Source: Synechococcus sp. PCC 7335
Lineage (GTDB): Bacteria > Cyanobacteriota > Cyanobacteriia > Phormidesmidales > Phormidesmidaceae
NCBI RefSeq assembly: GCF_000155595.1
Contig: NZ_DS989904.1
Span: 1,438,385 to 1,502,384 of the forward strand
DNA: 64,000 nt
Direction: 5' to 3'
Positions 27,021 through 36,047 of the stretch are shown here, in pieces (the first letter of the stretch is position 1; each line of letters opens with the position of its first letter). Made by a program: the position numbers and the translations under genes. The notes under the pieces are model-generated. The model did not search any database and had not been told where the DNA came from. It worked only from the letters and a program-made list of their open reading frames with translations.

Positions 27021-27617
27021 ATGCTCCACACCCGCACCGCCTGGATCTTCGATATGGACGGTACGCTTACCAAAAGCCTCCACGACTTTCCTGCCATAAG
27101 CCGCGCGCTTGGACTTCCCCCCAACCAGCCCATACTAGAGGCGCTAGAACATCTTCCACCGGACGAGCGGGCAACGTGTAACCGACAGCTAGCTGTGATA
27201 GAAACAGACATCGCTTATCAAGCCACTGCTCAGCCTGGGGCGCGAAGGTTGCTTAGCACCTTGAAGTCAAAAGGCAAACAGGTTGGCATTCTCACGCGCA
27301 ATACCAAGGATATCGTTCACATCACACTGACGGCTTGTGGCCTAGCCGACTTCTTTCATCCCGATGACATTCTGGGCCGAAGCTGCTGTCCTCCCAAGCC
27401 TCAACCCGATGGCATTCTCAAACTTTTGGCGAACTGGTCGCTGGGTCCAGAAAGCGCTGTCATGGTTGGAGATCATAAGTTCGATTTGCTCACCGGTCGC
27501 AATGCCAAAACTGCCACCGTCTATCTAGATCCTCAGGGAAAGTTTCCCTTTGCAGCCCACGCCGACTACAGCATTACTAGCTTAGAGGAGCTATCTGAAA
27601 GCATTTATACTCATTGA
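27021..27617 (+). CDS. HAD-superfamily hydrolase
   Basis: A 198-residue phosphatase-like protein of the HAD IA type. Motif I is DMDGTLT (nucleophile Asp and acid/base Asp), motif II TRNTKD, motif III the Lys in PPKPQPDG, and motif IV VGDHKFDLLTGRNAK. The cap domain (about residues 20-90) is small. Such enzymes dephosphorylate small phosphorylated metabolites, but the substrate cannot be read from the sequence. ATG at 27021 is chosen over the TTG at 27015, which would add only two residues. The gene is convergent with the PAS-GGDEF-EAL gene ending at 27718. Confidence 0.88.
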   Translation: MLHTRTAWIFDMDGTLTKSLHDFPAISRALGLPPNQPILEALEHLPPDERATCNRQLAVIETDIAYQATAQPGARRLLSTLKSKGKQVGILTRNTKDIVHITLTACGLADFFHPDDILGRSCCPPKPQPDGILKLLANWSLGPESAVMVGDHKFDLLTGRNAKTATVYLDPQGKFPFAAHADYSITSLEELSESIYTH

Positions 27618-27676
27618 GTACACTTATTGACTTTTTGGTTAGCACCTAGCTTTTGGGCCTACGGCAAACAAACGCC

Positions 27677-27728
27677 ACTTAGGCAGATTACTTAGTCAGA
27701 TCACTTAGTCAGATCACTTAGGCAGATG
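27677..27728. repeat. 13-bp unit repeated four times across a stop codon
   Basis: ACTTAGGCAGATT, ACTTAGTCAGATC, ACTTAGTCAGATC and ACTTAGGCAGATG lie end to end. The rightmost copy covers the stop codon (TAA, read on the minus strand) of the PAS-GGDEF-EAL gene, so the stop context itself has been copied. Confidence 0.92.
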
Positions 27729-29514
27729 CTGAGTGCATCAAGTTCGCCTCTGTTTGGTTACGCTTTTGGATGAACTGAAGTGCTGCTGTCGGTGTCATTG
27801 GCTTAGCAAAGTAAAAGCCTTGAATGTTGTAGCAGCCAAGCGATCGCAATCCTGCTAGCTGTGTTTCAGTCTCTATGCCTTCTGCAACGATATCTAGCCC
27901 TAGGTTATTAGCTAGATCGACAATCGTACGAACAATTTCTGTGTTCTCACCTCGTGAGCCAATATGCTGAACAAAAGAACGATCAATCTTTAGCAGATCA
28001 ATTGGCAACTGTTGCAGTCGGCTTAAAGAGGAATAACCTATTCCAAAATCATCAATACATAACCCTATCTCTAACGCTTTAAGCTGTTCGAGCACCTGGA
28101 TGCCTGCTTGATAGTTCTTCATGACGGCGGTCTCAGTGATCTCTAGCCATAAAAGATCTTTGGGTAATCCAGTTTCTGCAAGCACTGATTCTACGTGCCG
28201 TGCTAGATCGCGCTGTGCTAGCTGACGAGCGGATAGATTGACGTGGACCTTGACTGGATTAATGTTTCCTAGCTGTTGATGCCATTGGACAACTTGCTGA
28301 CAGGCCGTTCGAAGCACCCAACTGCCAATAAGTGTGATTACACCAGTTTCCTCCATTACCGGAATAAACTCACCAGGCGAGATGCGTCCGTATTGGGGAT
28401 GGTTCCAGCGAATTAATGCTTCTACTGCAACAACTTGCCCCGTCTTGGTATTAATCACAGGCTGATAATGCAAGCTGAGTTCTCTTTGTTCTACAGCGAA
28501 CTGGGCCTGAGTAGCCATCTGCCATAGCGCTACGGTTCGCTCGTGCATGGTTCGATCAAAAACTGCGTAGCACCCTCCCCCTTGTCCTTTTGCATAGTAG
28601 AGGGCTGCCTCGGCGTTGCGCAGCAGATCGCTAGACTGCTCATATCCCGCATTGCTACAGGCTACACCGATGCTGATGCTGGCAAACACTTCGTAGCTAC
28701 CCAGCTTGAAGGGATTCTCCAGCCTGTCATAGATGCGATCGCACACGACTAGTGCTCCATCCAATCCCTCAATCTCTTCTAGCAGAACGGCAAATTTGTC
28801 TCCACCAAGGCACGCCACGCTATCGTACTGACGAATGCTTGTCTCCAACCGTTTGCCCAACGCTATTAGCAGCTGATCGCCAATCGAACGGCCCAACCTA
28901 TCGGTGATAACTTTGAATCGATCGATATCAAGCAACAATATCGCACACTGAGTGTCGTCCTGATGCTCTTGCCAGGCTACTGCCTGCTCTACTTTGTCTA
29001 CAAACAAAGCCTGATTCGCTAACCCTGTTAGCCTGTCAGGAAAGGCCCTATGACGAAGCTGCGGTTCCAGCTTATACTCTGTTATATCTACCACCTGTAA
29101 CAAGAAATAGATGGCTTGCTGTTGGCTATTGTGTATCAAACTTACACTCAGACATGCACTCAGCAGGTTTTCTTTTTTGGTCCGGTAGCGAGTTTTGAAT
29201 TGAAAATATTGCCGCTTCCCTGAGAGTAGCTGCTTGCTTGATTCCTTCAATATGGGAACATCGTCTGGATGGATCAGATAAGTAAATAAGCGGTTGGCTA
29301 GCTCATCTTCGGCATAGCCCACCGTCTGACAAAAACTTCGATTGGCGCTGAGGAATCGACCGTCTAAATCTAAAATTGTCGTCCCGATTGGTGAAAATTT
29401 AAAAATCTGCTCAAGTGCCTTTGTGTTCAGTGGATCTGCCGAAGACAATCCCTTCCAGGAGGGGACTAGTGACTGTATATGCGTCGCACTTGGATTATTG
29501 TTCATAGACGACAC
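27718..29514 (-). CDS. PAS-GGDEF-EAL protein, cyclase site degenerate
   Basis: A 598-residue cytoplasmic protein of cyclic-di-GMP signalling. A PAS domain covers about residues 32-145. The GGDEF domain (about 155-320) keeps LLDIDRFK but has GGDKF (237-241), so the catalytic Glu is Lys. The allosteric I-site RxxD (Arg228, Asp231) is five residues before it and intact. The EAL domain (about 330-585) is complete: E365-A-L, Asn426 in NLSARQL, Glu458 in LEITET, D488-D489 in DDFGIGYSS, Lys509 in KIDRSFV and Glu545 in VAEGIET. I infer a phosphodiesterase with a non-cyclising, ligand-sensing GGDEF. A tandem repeat of four copies runs through its stop codon. Confidence 0.92.
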   Translation of the reverse strand: MSSMNNNPSATHIQSLVPSWKGLSSADPLNTKALEQIFKFSPIGTTILDLDGRFLSANRSFCQTVGYAEDELANRLFTYLIHPDDVPILKESSKQLLSGKRQYFQFKTRYRTKKENLLSACLSVSLIHNSQQQAIYFLLQVVDITEYKLEPQLRHRAFPDRLTGLANQALFVDKVEQAVAWQEHQDDTQCAILLLDIDRFKVITDRLGRSIGDQLLIALGKRLETSIRQYDSVACLGGDKFAVLLEEIEGLDGALVVCDRIYDRLENPFKLGSYEVFASISIGVACSNAGYEQSSDLLRNAEAALYYAKGQGGGCYAVFDRTMHERTVALWQMATQAQFAVEQRELSLHYQPVINTKTGQVVAVEALIRWNHPQYGRISPGEFIPVMEETGVITLIGSWVLRTACQQVVQWHQQLGNINPVKVHVNLSARQLAQRDLARHVESVLAETGLPKDLLWLEITETAVMKNYQAGIQVLEQLKALEIGLCIDDFGIGYSSLSRLQQLPIDLLKIDRSFVQHIGSRGENTEIVRTIVDLANNLGLDIVAEGIETETQLAGLRSLGCYNIQGFYFAKPMTPTAALQFIQKRNQTEANLMHSASA

Positions 29515-29886
29515 AAATCAACGACCATAGAGAAACACCTCAGGCAGACAAATTTTGAAGCAAAAAGCGCTGCAAAGTGATTAGACTTTTATGATCATGC
29601 CCAGAATGATGTTCCAAGTCGCTTAAATTCTTTGCTGTGATCAAAAAGCTGATAGGCGTCTTTTCCAAAGGGCGACTTGGCGAGGGGCAACCAGTTTGCA
29701 CAAATTGGGACGTATCGTATACGTAACTTGTCTTTCTATCGCTTTAGTTGATTAGTTCGCGATATTTCTAACTGCTAGAACCGCTATAGCAGTTGGCCAA
29801 GTAGCAGTTGGCTAAGTAACACACAATCATCGGATTGCCTACGACGCTTGCCATAGCATGGAATGCCTTGGCTCCAATTCAAGCTG
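29515..29886. other. Gap between SbcC-like and GGDEF-EAL genes
   Basis: About 370 bases without a gene. It contains the promoter of the leftward GGDEF-EAL gene and the 15-bp tandem duplication at 29787-29816. No terminator with a T-run was seen here for the SbcC-like gene. Confidence 0.5.
29787..29816. repeat. 15-bp tandem duplication
   Basis: TAGCAGTTGGCCAAG is followed directly by TAGCAGTTGGCTAAG, with one mismatch. It is intergenic. Confidence 0.88.
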
Positions 29887-32652
29887 TTAGTCGGGGTCTC
29901 TTTCGACGGTAATCACTGTTTCAGTCACATGCTCGAAAGTATCATCGTGGCTGATCACAAATAGCTGCTTAAACGATTTGATCCGGGTGATCGCCTCAGC
30001 TAAGCTAGCGCGTCTAGCTCGATCCATATTGGTTGTTGGCTCATCGAAGAAAGCTACGTCAATATCAGCTAGCACCTTTAGCAGTGCGAGTCGAACCGCT
30101 AGCGCTGCACACATTTGCTCACCGCCCGATAGATTAATAAATCGCCGCGTATGTGCCCCTTCTTGTACCGTAATTTCATAGTCGGCGCTCCAAGCTAAGG
30201 CTACGTTTGTCCGGCCTAGCAGCTCACGAAACAGGCGGTCAGCTTCTCTAGAGATACTTTGTACATAGCGTTCAGTAATCCTTGGTCCTGCTTCCTTATA
30301 AACTTTACGAGCGTAGTTGATGAACCGTTTGAGGCGATCGCGCTCTTTGATCTCTTTCTGAGCTTGATCACGTTTTTCTGCGGTTGCCTTTAGTCGGTCG
30401 ATCTGACCAGTGAGTTCTATCAGCCGCTGCTTAAGCTGAGGCAAGCTACCGCGTAGTCGATCGGCTTGAGAATTCACGTCCATGTATTGTTTATCAACGA
30501 TTGTGAAAGCGTTCGGATCGAAGTCTTTTGTAAGCACAGCTAGTTGCTTGTCTACCTGTGCCTTTTGCGACTGACTCTGCTGGCAAGCTAGCGCTAAGGC
30601 CTCACTTTCGAGCTGTAGAGAAGCTGCTTGCTGAGCCGCCTGTTGATTTTGTAAATACAGTAGATATCCCGCCTGATGGGTTTGTCGGAGCTGCTGCTGT
30701 GCTTGAAGCTGTTCGTCTAAGCGAGCAAACGCTTTCAGCTTAGCGGTAACTGTCTCTAGCTGCTGCACCTGGGCCACGCGAGTGGCGTTTAGCGTTTTGT
30801 ACTGCTGATCTACCGCATCCTGCCGTTCTAAGTTTCGCTCAATTAGCTGCTGCTTGCCCTTAGGATTGTCTAAACGCCTGAGCTGTTCTTCTACTTGCGT
30901 TAGCGAGCAACCAATCGTTTCCTCTGTAGTCAGCAGCTGTGTCAATTGGCTTAACTGCTGAGCAATCTGTTCTTGCCGTGCGCTCAGCTGAACTCTTTTA
31001 GATTCTTGAGTGGGTAGGCTTACTAGTTCAGCGCGCTGTTTGTAGGCTTGTGTTATCCAAGACTGTAGCGTCTTACTTTGCTTCTCCAATTGTCTCTTAT
31101 CAGTTTGCTGAGTGAGATCATTCAAAATACTCTTTATGCGATCAAGTGTTCCTTTAGACAAAAGGCCCCCTTGAAATAGTGCGTCTTTGACTGGAGCGAT
31201 CGCCTCCACGCTTAATTCATCAATATGCTGCGCCCAGCTATCCAAAGTCTTTAATGCGGCGGCTACCTGATGGCGATATTCGTCTTGGCTAGATTTTCCT
31301 CGATCTAGCATTGTTCGGATCTCTTGCTCAAATTGTTGCGCGGCTGTTAACCGGCTGAGCTGCTCTCGAGTCCGCGTTAGCTGCTGCTCCCACTGCTCGA
31401 TATCCCCCTGCTTCTCCTTCAACCGGTTCAGACGACCTATCTCGCTTTCTACTTCAGCGACTTCTCGCAGGATATTCTCCTGCTGCTGCTTTAGTGCTTT
31501 ACACTGTAAGCGCACGCTTGCAAATTTCTGTTGCTGTTGCTGTAGAGTATCTCGCTGAGCTTCCAGCTTTGATTGAGCGCTAATCACAGCCGCTAAGGAG
31601 GCTAACTCTTCTCTCGCAGCAGAAAACTGTTCTAATTTTACTTCTAACCGAGAGAGTTCCTGCTGGCTTTGTGATAAAGACTGCTCGATAGTATGTTGCT
31701 GCTGATCGAGTTGCTGCCTAGCTTTTCCTTCCTCAGTCAGTTTTTCAATCTGTTGTTCTATCGCGATAAACGCCTCATAAGTAGACTGTTGTTCCTGACA
31801 GATATTGGCAGATTGCTGCGCCTGAGTTAGAGAACTGACTATTCGCTCTTGAGTCTGTTCCTGGCTTTTTATTTGATTGTTGAGCTGCTGCTGCTGCTGA
31901 CGCAGTTGCTGAATTTCCTCAGCCTGATCAATTAGCTGCTGACGCTGCTCGAAGAGAGCAGTTCGCTTTACTTCTAGTCTTTCTAGATAGCTTTCTCCCT
32001 GAGTGATTTCTGATTGAAGCTGCTGCTGTCTATTTTTGAGTTCATCCCAGCTTTTCAACGAATCTTCGTATTGTTCAATGAGATCTTTTAGCCTTTGTAC
32101 CTGCGATTCCGCATATCTTCTTAAACCGTTACTCTGACGATAGGTCTCCTGGTATTCTTCTACTTTCAAGATGATGTCAAAAATCGGCTTTCGCTTCTCG
32201 GTTGATAATAGGAAATCAGCAGTAAACGTACCTTGAGGAACACCGATGGTATTTGCAAACAGCTGTCCTAAATCGGTGCCGGGGGCGACGCCTAAGTTCT
32301 GTCTAAGCCAGGGCAAAACTTCGTCTTTGATACGGGTGTAGGGAAGTTTTTCAGCAAGCTGAGGATCATAAAGAGTGTAGCCATGCGTTGTAGAGCGCTG
32401 AACTTCGTAGGTTCGACTATCACGACTAGAGATGAAGACGACCCTGACCTGGGCGCTGCTAGCTCCGTTTCGAATGAGATCTTCTTTCTTATAGCTGCCT
32501 TGATAGTTGAACAGTACCCAGGCGATCGCCTCTAGGATGCTGGTTTTGCCAGCGCCGTTTTCCCCGCAGATAGCGTTTGTACCTAGCTGGAAATCAAACT
32601 GCTGTTCTTTGTGTGTTTTGAAGTTTGTGAGCGCAACCGAAAGGATCTGCAT
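29887..32652 (-). CDS. SbcC/Rad50-like SMC ATPase, no visible zinc hook
   Basis: A 921-residue ABC-type ATPase with its head halves at the two ends and a long Gln-rich coiled coil between. Walker A is GENGAGKTSILEAI (about residues 30-43), the signature NLSGGEQMCAAL lies in the last 120 residues, and Walker B is VAFFDEPTTNMD. The whole middle (about residues 180-770) is coiled coil. Rad50 and SbcC carry a CxxC zinc hook at the coil apex. Here the few Cys are isolated and none form CxxC. An apparent break sits near residues 470-510 (SVEAIAPVKDALFQGGLLSKGTLDRIKSILNDL). The homology still supports a DNA double-strand-break or hairpin-processing role with SbcD, which is not in the window. Confidence 0.88.
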   Translation of the reverse strand: MQILSVALTNFKTHKEQQFDFQLGTNAICGENGAGKTSILEAIAWVLFNYQGSYKKEDLIRNGASSAQVRVVFISSRDSRTYEVQRSTTHGYTLYDPQLAEKLPYTRIKDEVLPWLRQNLGVAPGTDLGQLFANTIGVPQGTFTADFLLSTEKRKPIFDIILKVEEYQETYRQSNGLRRYAESQVQRLKDLIEQYEDSLKSWDELKNRQQQLQSEITQGESYLERLEVKRTALFEQRQQLIDQAEEIQQLRQQQQQLNNQIKSQEQTQERIVSSLTQAQQSANICQEQQSTYEAFIAIEQQIEKLTEEGKARQQLDQQQHTIEQSLSQSQQELSRLEVKLEQFSAAREELASLAAVISAQSKLEAQRDTLQQQQQKFASVRLQCKALKQQQENILREVAEVESEIGRLNRLKEKQGDIEQWEQQLTRTREQLSRLTAAQQFEQEIRTMLDRGKSSQDEYRHQVAAALKTLDSWAQHIDELSVEAIAPVKDALFQGGLLSKGTLDRIKSILNDLTQQTDKRQLEKQSKTLQSWITQAYKQRAELVSLPTQESKRVQLSARQEQIAQQLSQLTQLLTTEETIGCSLTQVEEQLRRLDNPKGKQQLIERNLERQDAVDQQYKTLNATRVAQVQQLETVTAKLKAFARLDEQLQAQQQLRQTHQAGYLLYLQNQQAAQQAASLQLESEALALACQQSQSQKAQVDKQLAVLTKDFDPNAFTIVDKQYMDVNSQADRLRGSLPQLKQRLIELTGQIDRLKATAEKRDQAQKEIKERDRLKRFINYARKVYKEAGPRITERYVQSISREADRLFRELLGRTNVALAWSADYEITVQEGAHTRRFINLSGGEQMCAALAVRLALLKVLADIDVAFFDEPTTNMDRARRASLAEAITRIKSFKQLFVISHDDTFEHVTETVITVERDPD

Positions 32653-32931
32653 TCTGACGTTAACGTAGGAGCAAGCTTACGCTAAGCATAGACCATCTAT
32701 TGACTACTGATTCGCTGGTGGTCAAATAGAAAGAGAATGCACTCATTATAGGCGCAACTTCCTTGTTGCAATTACCAGACAGAGCACGCACAGCCGCGCA
32801 CGCGTAGCCGCTGTTGACGTGCTGGGGCTTTGAAGACTGCCTTTCTAATTTACATCTGTTGTATCTAGGGGTTATTCAGACTAGGGGTTATTCAGACTAG
32901 GGGTTATTCAGACTAGGGTTAGATCTTTTGC
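32653..32931. other. 279-base gap with a tandem repeat
   Basis: Between the SbcC-like gene (upstream side) and the quinone oxidoreductase (downstream end). It holds the 16-bp repeat array at 32865-32920. No gene or clear promoter was found. Confidence 0.5.
32865..32920. repeat. 16-bp tandem array, 3.5 copies
   Basis: CTAGGGGTTATTCAGA is present three times without a mismatch (32865-32912), followed by a half copy CTAGGGTT (32913-32920). It lies in the 3' flank of the quinone oxidoreductase gene. Confidence 0.95.
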
Positions 32932-33942
32932 CTAACCACCTGGCTGCAGAATATATTTTCCAATATGCCCACCAGCTTCTAGCTCAGTATGAGCTTCACG
33001 CACGTCTTCTAATGGAAATCTACCTGCAATTGGCAGCGTATAGTGACCTGCTGCTACCTGCTTGAGAATATGCTGATAGCCCTCATTCTCGGCCGAAGTT
33101 CCAACAATAGAATTCAGCAGCCAGCCTCGAATGGCAGCATCTTTACGAATAAGTGGCGAGATATCTACAGTATCGGGCGTGCCGAGCAAACCATAGACCC
33201 AAATGGTGCCACCGGGAGCTAGCAACCGAATTTCAGTGTTTAAAAATTCTCCTGCCGCGACTGGATCGAAGATCACATCGACACCTCTACCCTGCGTAAT
33301 CTGTTTGATGCTACGCCACCAGGGCTTTTCACTTTTAGATTGCCTTGTAACCACAATATGGTCGTACTGAGCCGCTTCTAAAGACTGCAGGGTGTCTACT
33401 TTATCTGGACTAGTTGTGGTGCCAATCGTACGACAACCCAACTGTTTGGCAATTTGGCTAGCGGCGATCGCCACGCTACTACTCGCTGCAGGTAGCATCA
33501 CTATCTGCTCTGGCTGCACGGCCTGTCGCCACACCAACGCTCCCCAAGCGGTCAGAAATGGGAGCCACAACGCACCTAATAGTTCATCGTCAACGCCTTC
33601 TGGAACAAGGATTGTTTCCGCTGCCGCGGCTAGAAACTCTGACCGATACGTTCCTTTCTTCGCGACTGCGCCCACCGTTAAGGTCACACGCTGCCCTACT
33701 GTGCGATCACTCACCCCTTCTCCAACTGCGGTAATCACACCGCCGCCTTCGATTCCCGGCGTAAAAGGCGGTTCCCCTGAACTGAGTCGATACTCACCCC
33801 GCCGTGCCATCAAGTCCGCCTGGTTTAGCCCTACGCTTGTCAGTCGAATCACCACCTCACCTACCGCTGGTCTCAGTGTATCTACTGATACTACGTCCAT
33901 CGTTTCTATACCACCAAACCTACGGACAACTACCTGCTTCAT
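32932..33942 (-). CDS. Zinc-independent quinone oxidoreductase (MDR family)
   Basis: A 336-residue medium-chain dehydrogenase/reductase, quinone oxidoreductase type. The N-terminal GroES-like domain spans about residues 1-130 (MKQVVVRRFGGIETMDVV, VGLNQADLMARRGEY, PPFTPGIEGGGVI). The nucleotide-binding domain follows. The expected glycine motif near IVMLPAASSSVAIAASQIAKQLGCRTIGTTTS lacks the usual GxGxxG and has AASSSVA instead. The C-terminus is typical: HTELEAGGHIGKYIL. Alcohol dehydrogenase zinc ligands are absent, as in quinone oxidoreductases. Cofactor NADPH is inferred. The frame extends upstream to 34047, but ATG at 33942 matches the family start. It is divergent from the small gene at 34047. 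Confidence 0.87.
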   Translation of the reverse strand: MKQVVVRRFGGIETMDVVSVDTLRPAVGEVVIRLTSVGLNQADLMARRGEYRLSSGEPPFTPGIEGGGVITAVGEGVSDRTVGQRVTLTVGAVAKKGTYRSEFLAAAAETILVPEGVDDELLGALWLPFLTAWGALVWRQAVQPEQIVMLPAASSSVAIAASQIAKQLGCRTIGTTTSPDKVDTLQSLEAAQYDHIVVTRQSKSEKPWWRSIKQITQGRGVDVIFDPVAAGEFLNTEIRLLAPGGTIWVYGLLGTPDTVDISPLIRKDAAIRGWLLNSIVGTSAENEGYQHILKQVAAGHYTLPIAGRFPLEDVREAHTELEAGGHIGKYILQPGG

Positions 33943-34046
33943 TACAAACTTAAACTCCGATAATGCCTCCGCTAAGCTGGCTCCTTTCTGAATTGGACCT
34001 GTCAGAAATAGGGCATACAGAAAGTAGAGAATGCAAATGAGAACCA

Positions 34047-34337
34047 ATGAATACTATGTGGCTGGCCGACAACGAGATCAAAATTGATCCGCCAAACTGG
34101 AAAAGTGCACTATATTTTTTAGACACTTTTACCTATCTAGACTCTGAGTTTGGCATTGTTGATCTTGCTGCGACTGGTATGTTCGATTTGTTACATCCTG
34201 CTACAGAGCAAGCACTCAACTTGCCAAAGTCCCTGCGAGCTATACGTCAAAAAGCCTCCTTAGCAAAGTTAGTTTTGCGTTGGATTATTAAGAACCGGGA
34301 ATTGATAGGAAACTATCCTCACGATCAACAGTCTTAG
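34047..34337 (+). CDS. Small uncharacterised protein
   Basis: A 96-residue protein. WLADNEIKIDPPNWKSALYFLDTFTYLDSEFGIVDLAATGMFD is acidic and probably helical. The C-terminal half (SLRAIRQKASLAKLVLRWIIKNRELIG) is basic and helical. No family recognised. The predicted length, codon use and ATG look genuine, but the ribosome site (GAGAA) is weak. It is divergent from the quinone oxidoreductase. Confidence that it is expressed is moderate. Confidence 0.5.
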   Translation: MNTMWLADNEIKIDPPNWKSALYFLDTFTYLDSEFGIVDLAATGMFDLLHPATEQALNLPKSLRAIRQKASLAKLVLRWIIKNRELIGNYPHDQQS

Positions 34338-34471
34338 CAATCTTAAAGGTTTGATCCTAAAGGGGCTTAAGTAAATGCCTAGCTTAGTGAATGCCTGATC
34401 AAGAATCGCGCTTAGTGAGAAAACGCTCAATTGAGATCGTAGTAAAGCTAAGGCAGAAGACTTAATTCCAT

Positions 34472-34503
34472 ATAGGCTACGATTCTTCTAGGCTACGATT
34501 CAT
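34472..34503. repeat. 16-bp tandem duplication at the hisD stop
   Basis: ATAGGCTACGATTCTT is followed directly by CTAGGCTACGATTCAT, with two mismatches. The second copy includes the hisD stop codon (34493-34495), so the end of the gene has been duplicated into the 3' flank. Confidence 0.85.
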
Positions 34504-35791
34504 CTACTCGGAGTCGTACCGAATCGCCGTGGGAAGGTAATCCTTCAGCGCGAGTTAACACATCGATATCTGCGGCTACTTCCTTCAGGGCGCTACGACT
34601 GTACTGAACTAAGCTAGTGTGCTTCATAAATGTCTCAGTACTTAGGGGTGAGGCATAGCGAGCTGCGCCTGATGTTGGCAGAGTGTGGTTAGGACCCGCT
34701 AAATAGTCACCGACAGCCTCCGGCGTATCATGCCCAAGAAAGATTGCCCCCGCCTGATTGATTAGGGGTAGTAAATCCCACGGATCTTCTATCTCTAGCT
34801 CAAGGTGTTCCGGTGCGAAAAGGTCTGATAGCTTAGCAGCGGTCTCTAGCGTATCGACAACAATCGCAGCGCCATAGTGAGCGATCGCCTTTTCGGTCAA
34901 TGTCTGCCTTGGATGCTGAGCTAGCTGCCGCTCAACTTCATCAGCAACGCCCTGGGCGAGCGTGCTATCGGTCGTAATTAACACCGCTGCGGCCATCGGA
35001 TCGTGCTCTGCTTGTGCTAATAGATCAGCTGCTACGTGTACTGGATTCGCACTGCTATCTGCAATTACAAGTACCTCAGACGGGCCTGCTAGCGAATCGA
35101 TCCCCACCTTCCCGTACACCTGCTTTTTCGCTAGCGTAACGTATAGGTTGCCAGGTCCGGTAATCACATCCACAGATGGAACAGTATGAGTCCCGTAGGC
35201 AAGAGCCGCGATCGCCTGCGCCCCTCCCACCTGATAAATTTCTTCTACACCTGCTTCTTGGGCTGCTACTAGCACCGCCGGGCTAATTACGCCCTCTTTG
35301 CCAATTGGGGTTACCATCACTACCCGCTTCACGCCAGCTACTCGCGCCGGAATCGCATTCATCATTACCGTACTTGGGTAGCTAGCTCGCCCCCCCGGTA
35401 CATAGATTCCTGCCTTTTCTACTGGGGCATAGCGCTTACCAAGCACGATCCCGTTGTCTTCGAAGCTTACCCAGCTTTTGGGCAGACGCTGTTGATGAAA
35501 CTTCTCGATGTTAGTGCAGGCCTTGCGAATCGCCTGCAAGAGATCTTGGGAAATTTGCTGATAGGCCGCATCTAGCCTGGCACCATCCACTTTCAATGTC
35601 GCAGTCGTCAGCTGCTGGCCATCAAACTTCTCGGTATAGTGTAGTAGCGCTTCGTCTCCAGTTTTCGCTACGGCCTCCACGATTTCTTTGACCGTGGCTT
35701 CCGCTTCCGCGACCTCTGCATCATGGGTGCGATCGCAAATACGCTGAAGTTCCGCTTTAGCATCACCTAGCTGGTTGATAATTCGCAGCAT
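34493..35791 (-). CDS. hisD: Histidinol dehydrogenase
   Basis: A 432-residue enzyme of the last two steps of histidine synthesis (histidinol to histidine with 2 NAD+). Homology starts at MLRIINQ. The catalytic zinc and base region includes SLAGPSEVLVIAD and DLLAQAEHDPMAAAVLIT, with Gln and His in AEHD. Other signatures are YVPGGRASYPSTVMMNAIPARVAGV, GPGNLYVTLAKKQVYG, APEHLELEIEDPW and GPNHTLPTSGAARYASPLSTETFMKH. The frame extends to 35845, but the N-terminal extra residues have no place in the family. It is divergent from rpsT and the only histidine gene in the window. Confidence 0.97.
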   Translation of the reverse strand: MLRIINQLGDAKAELQRICDRTHDAEVAEAEATVKEIVEAVAKTGDEALLHYTEKFDGQQLTTATLKVDGARLDAAYQQISQDLLQAIRKACTNIEKFHQQRLPKSWVSFEDNGIVLGKRYAPVEKAGIYVPGGRASYPSTVMMNAIPARVAGVKRVVMVTPIGKEGVISPAVLVAAQEAGVEEIYQVGGAQAIAALAYGTHTVPSVDVITGPGNLYVTLAKKQVYGKVGIDSLAGPSEVLVIADSSANPVHVAADLLAQAEHDPMAAAVLITTDSTLAQGVADEVERQLAQHPRQTLTEKAIAHYGAAIVVDTLETAAKLSDLFAPEHLELEIEDPWDLLPLINQAGAIFLGHDTPEAVGDYLAGPNHTLPTSGAARYASPLSTETFMKHTSLVQYSRSALKEVAADIDVLTRAEGLPSHGDSVRLRVDES

Positions 35792-35962
35792 GTAAGACAA
35801 GAGAAAAGGGCAACAAGTCAAGCAAGGCAAACGGATAGCAACCACTCACCACTTTTCAATAGCTTAGCGTGGAATTATAAAGGGTCGCCATCCAACAGTT
35901 CAAATTGCAAACGCACAGTTGACAACAATTTCCCACTCATTCAGAAAACTAGAGATTCTGAC

Positions 35963-35992
35963 TGTGAGGTTTTGAATCTTCAGTGCTATAAT
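35963..35992 (+). promoter_or_regulatory. Candidate promoter of rpsT
   Basis: The hexamer TATAAT (35987-35992) is preceded by TG-C, an extended -10 (TGCTATAAT), about 56 bases before the rpsT ATG. The -35 at the right distance (around TGTGAG, 35963-35968) is weak, as is common with extended -10 promoters. Confidence 0.55.
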
Positions 35993-36047
35993 CGTTAATT
36001 CTGATAGGCTTACTGAATTGATATAAGGGCGATTAGCGCGAGTAATA

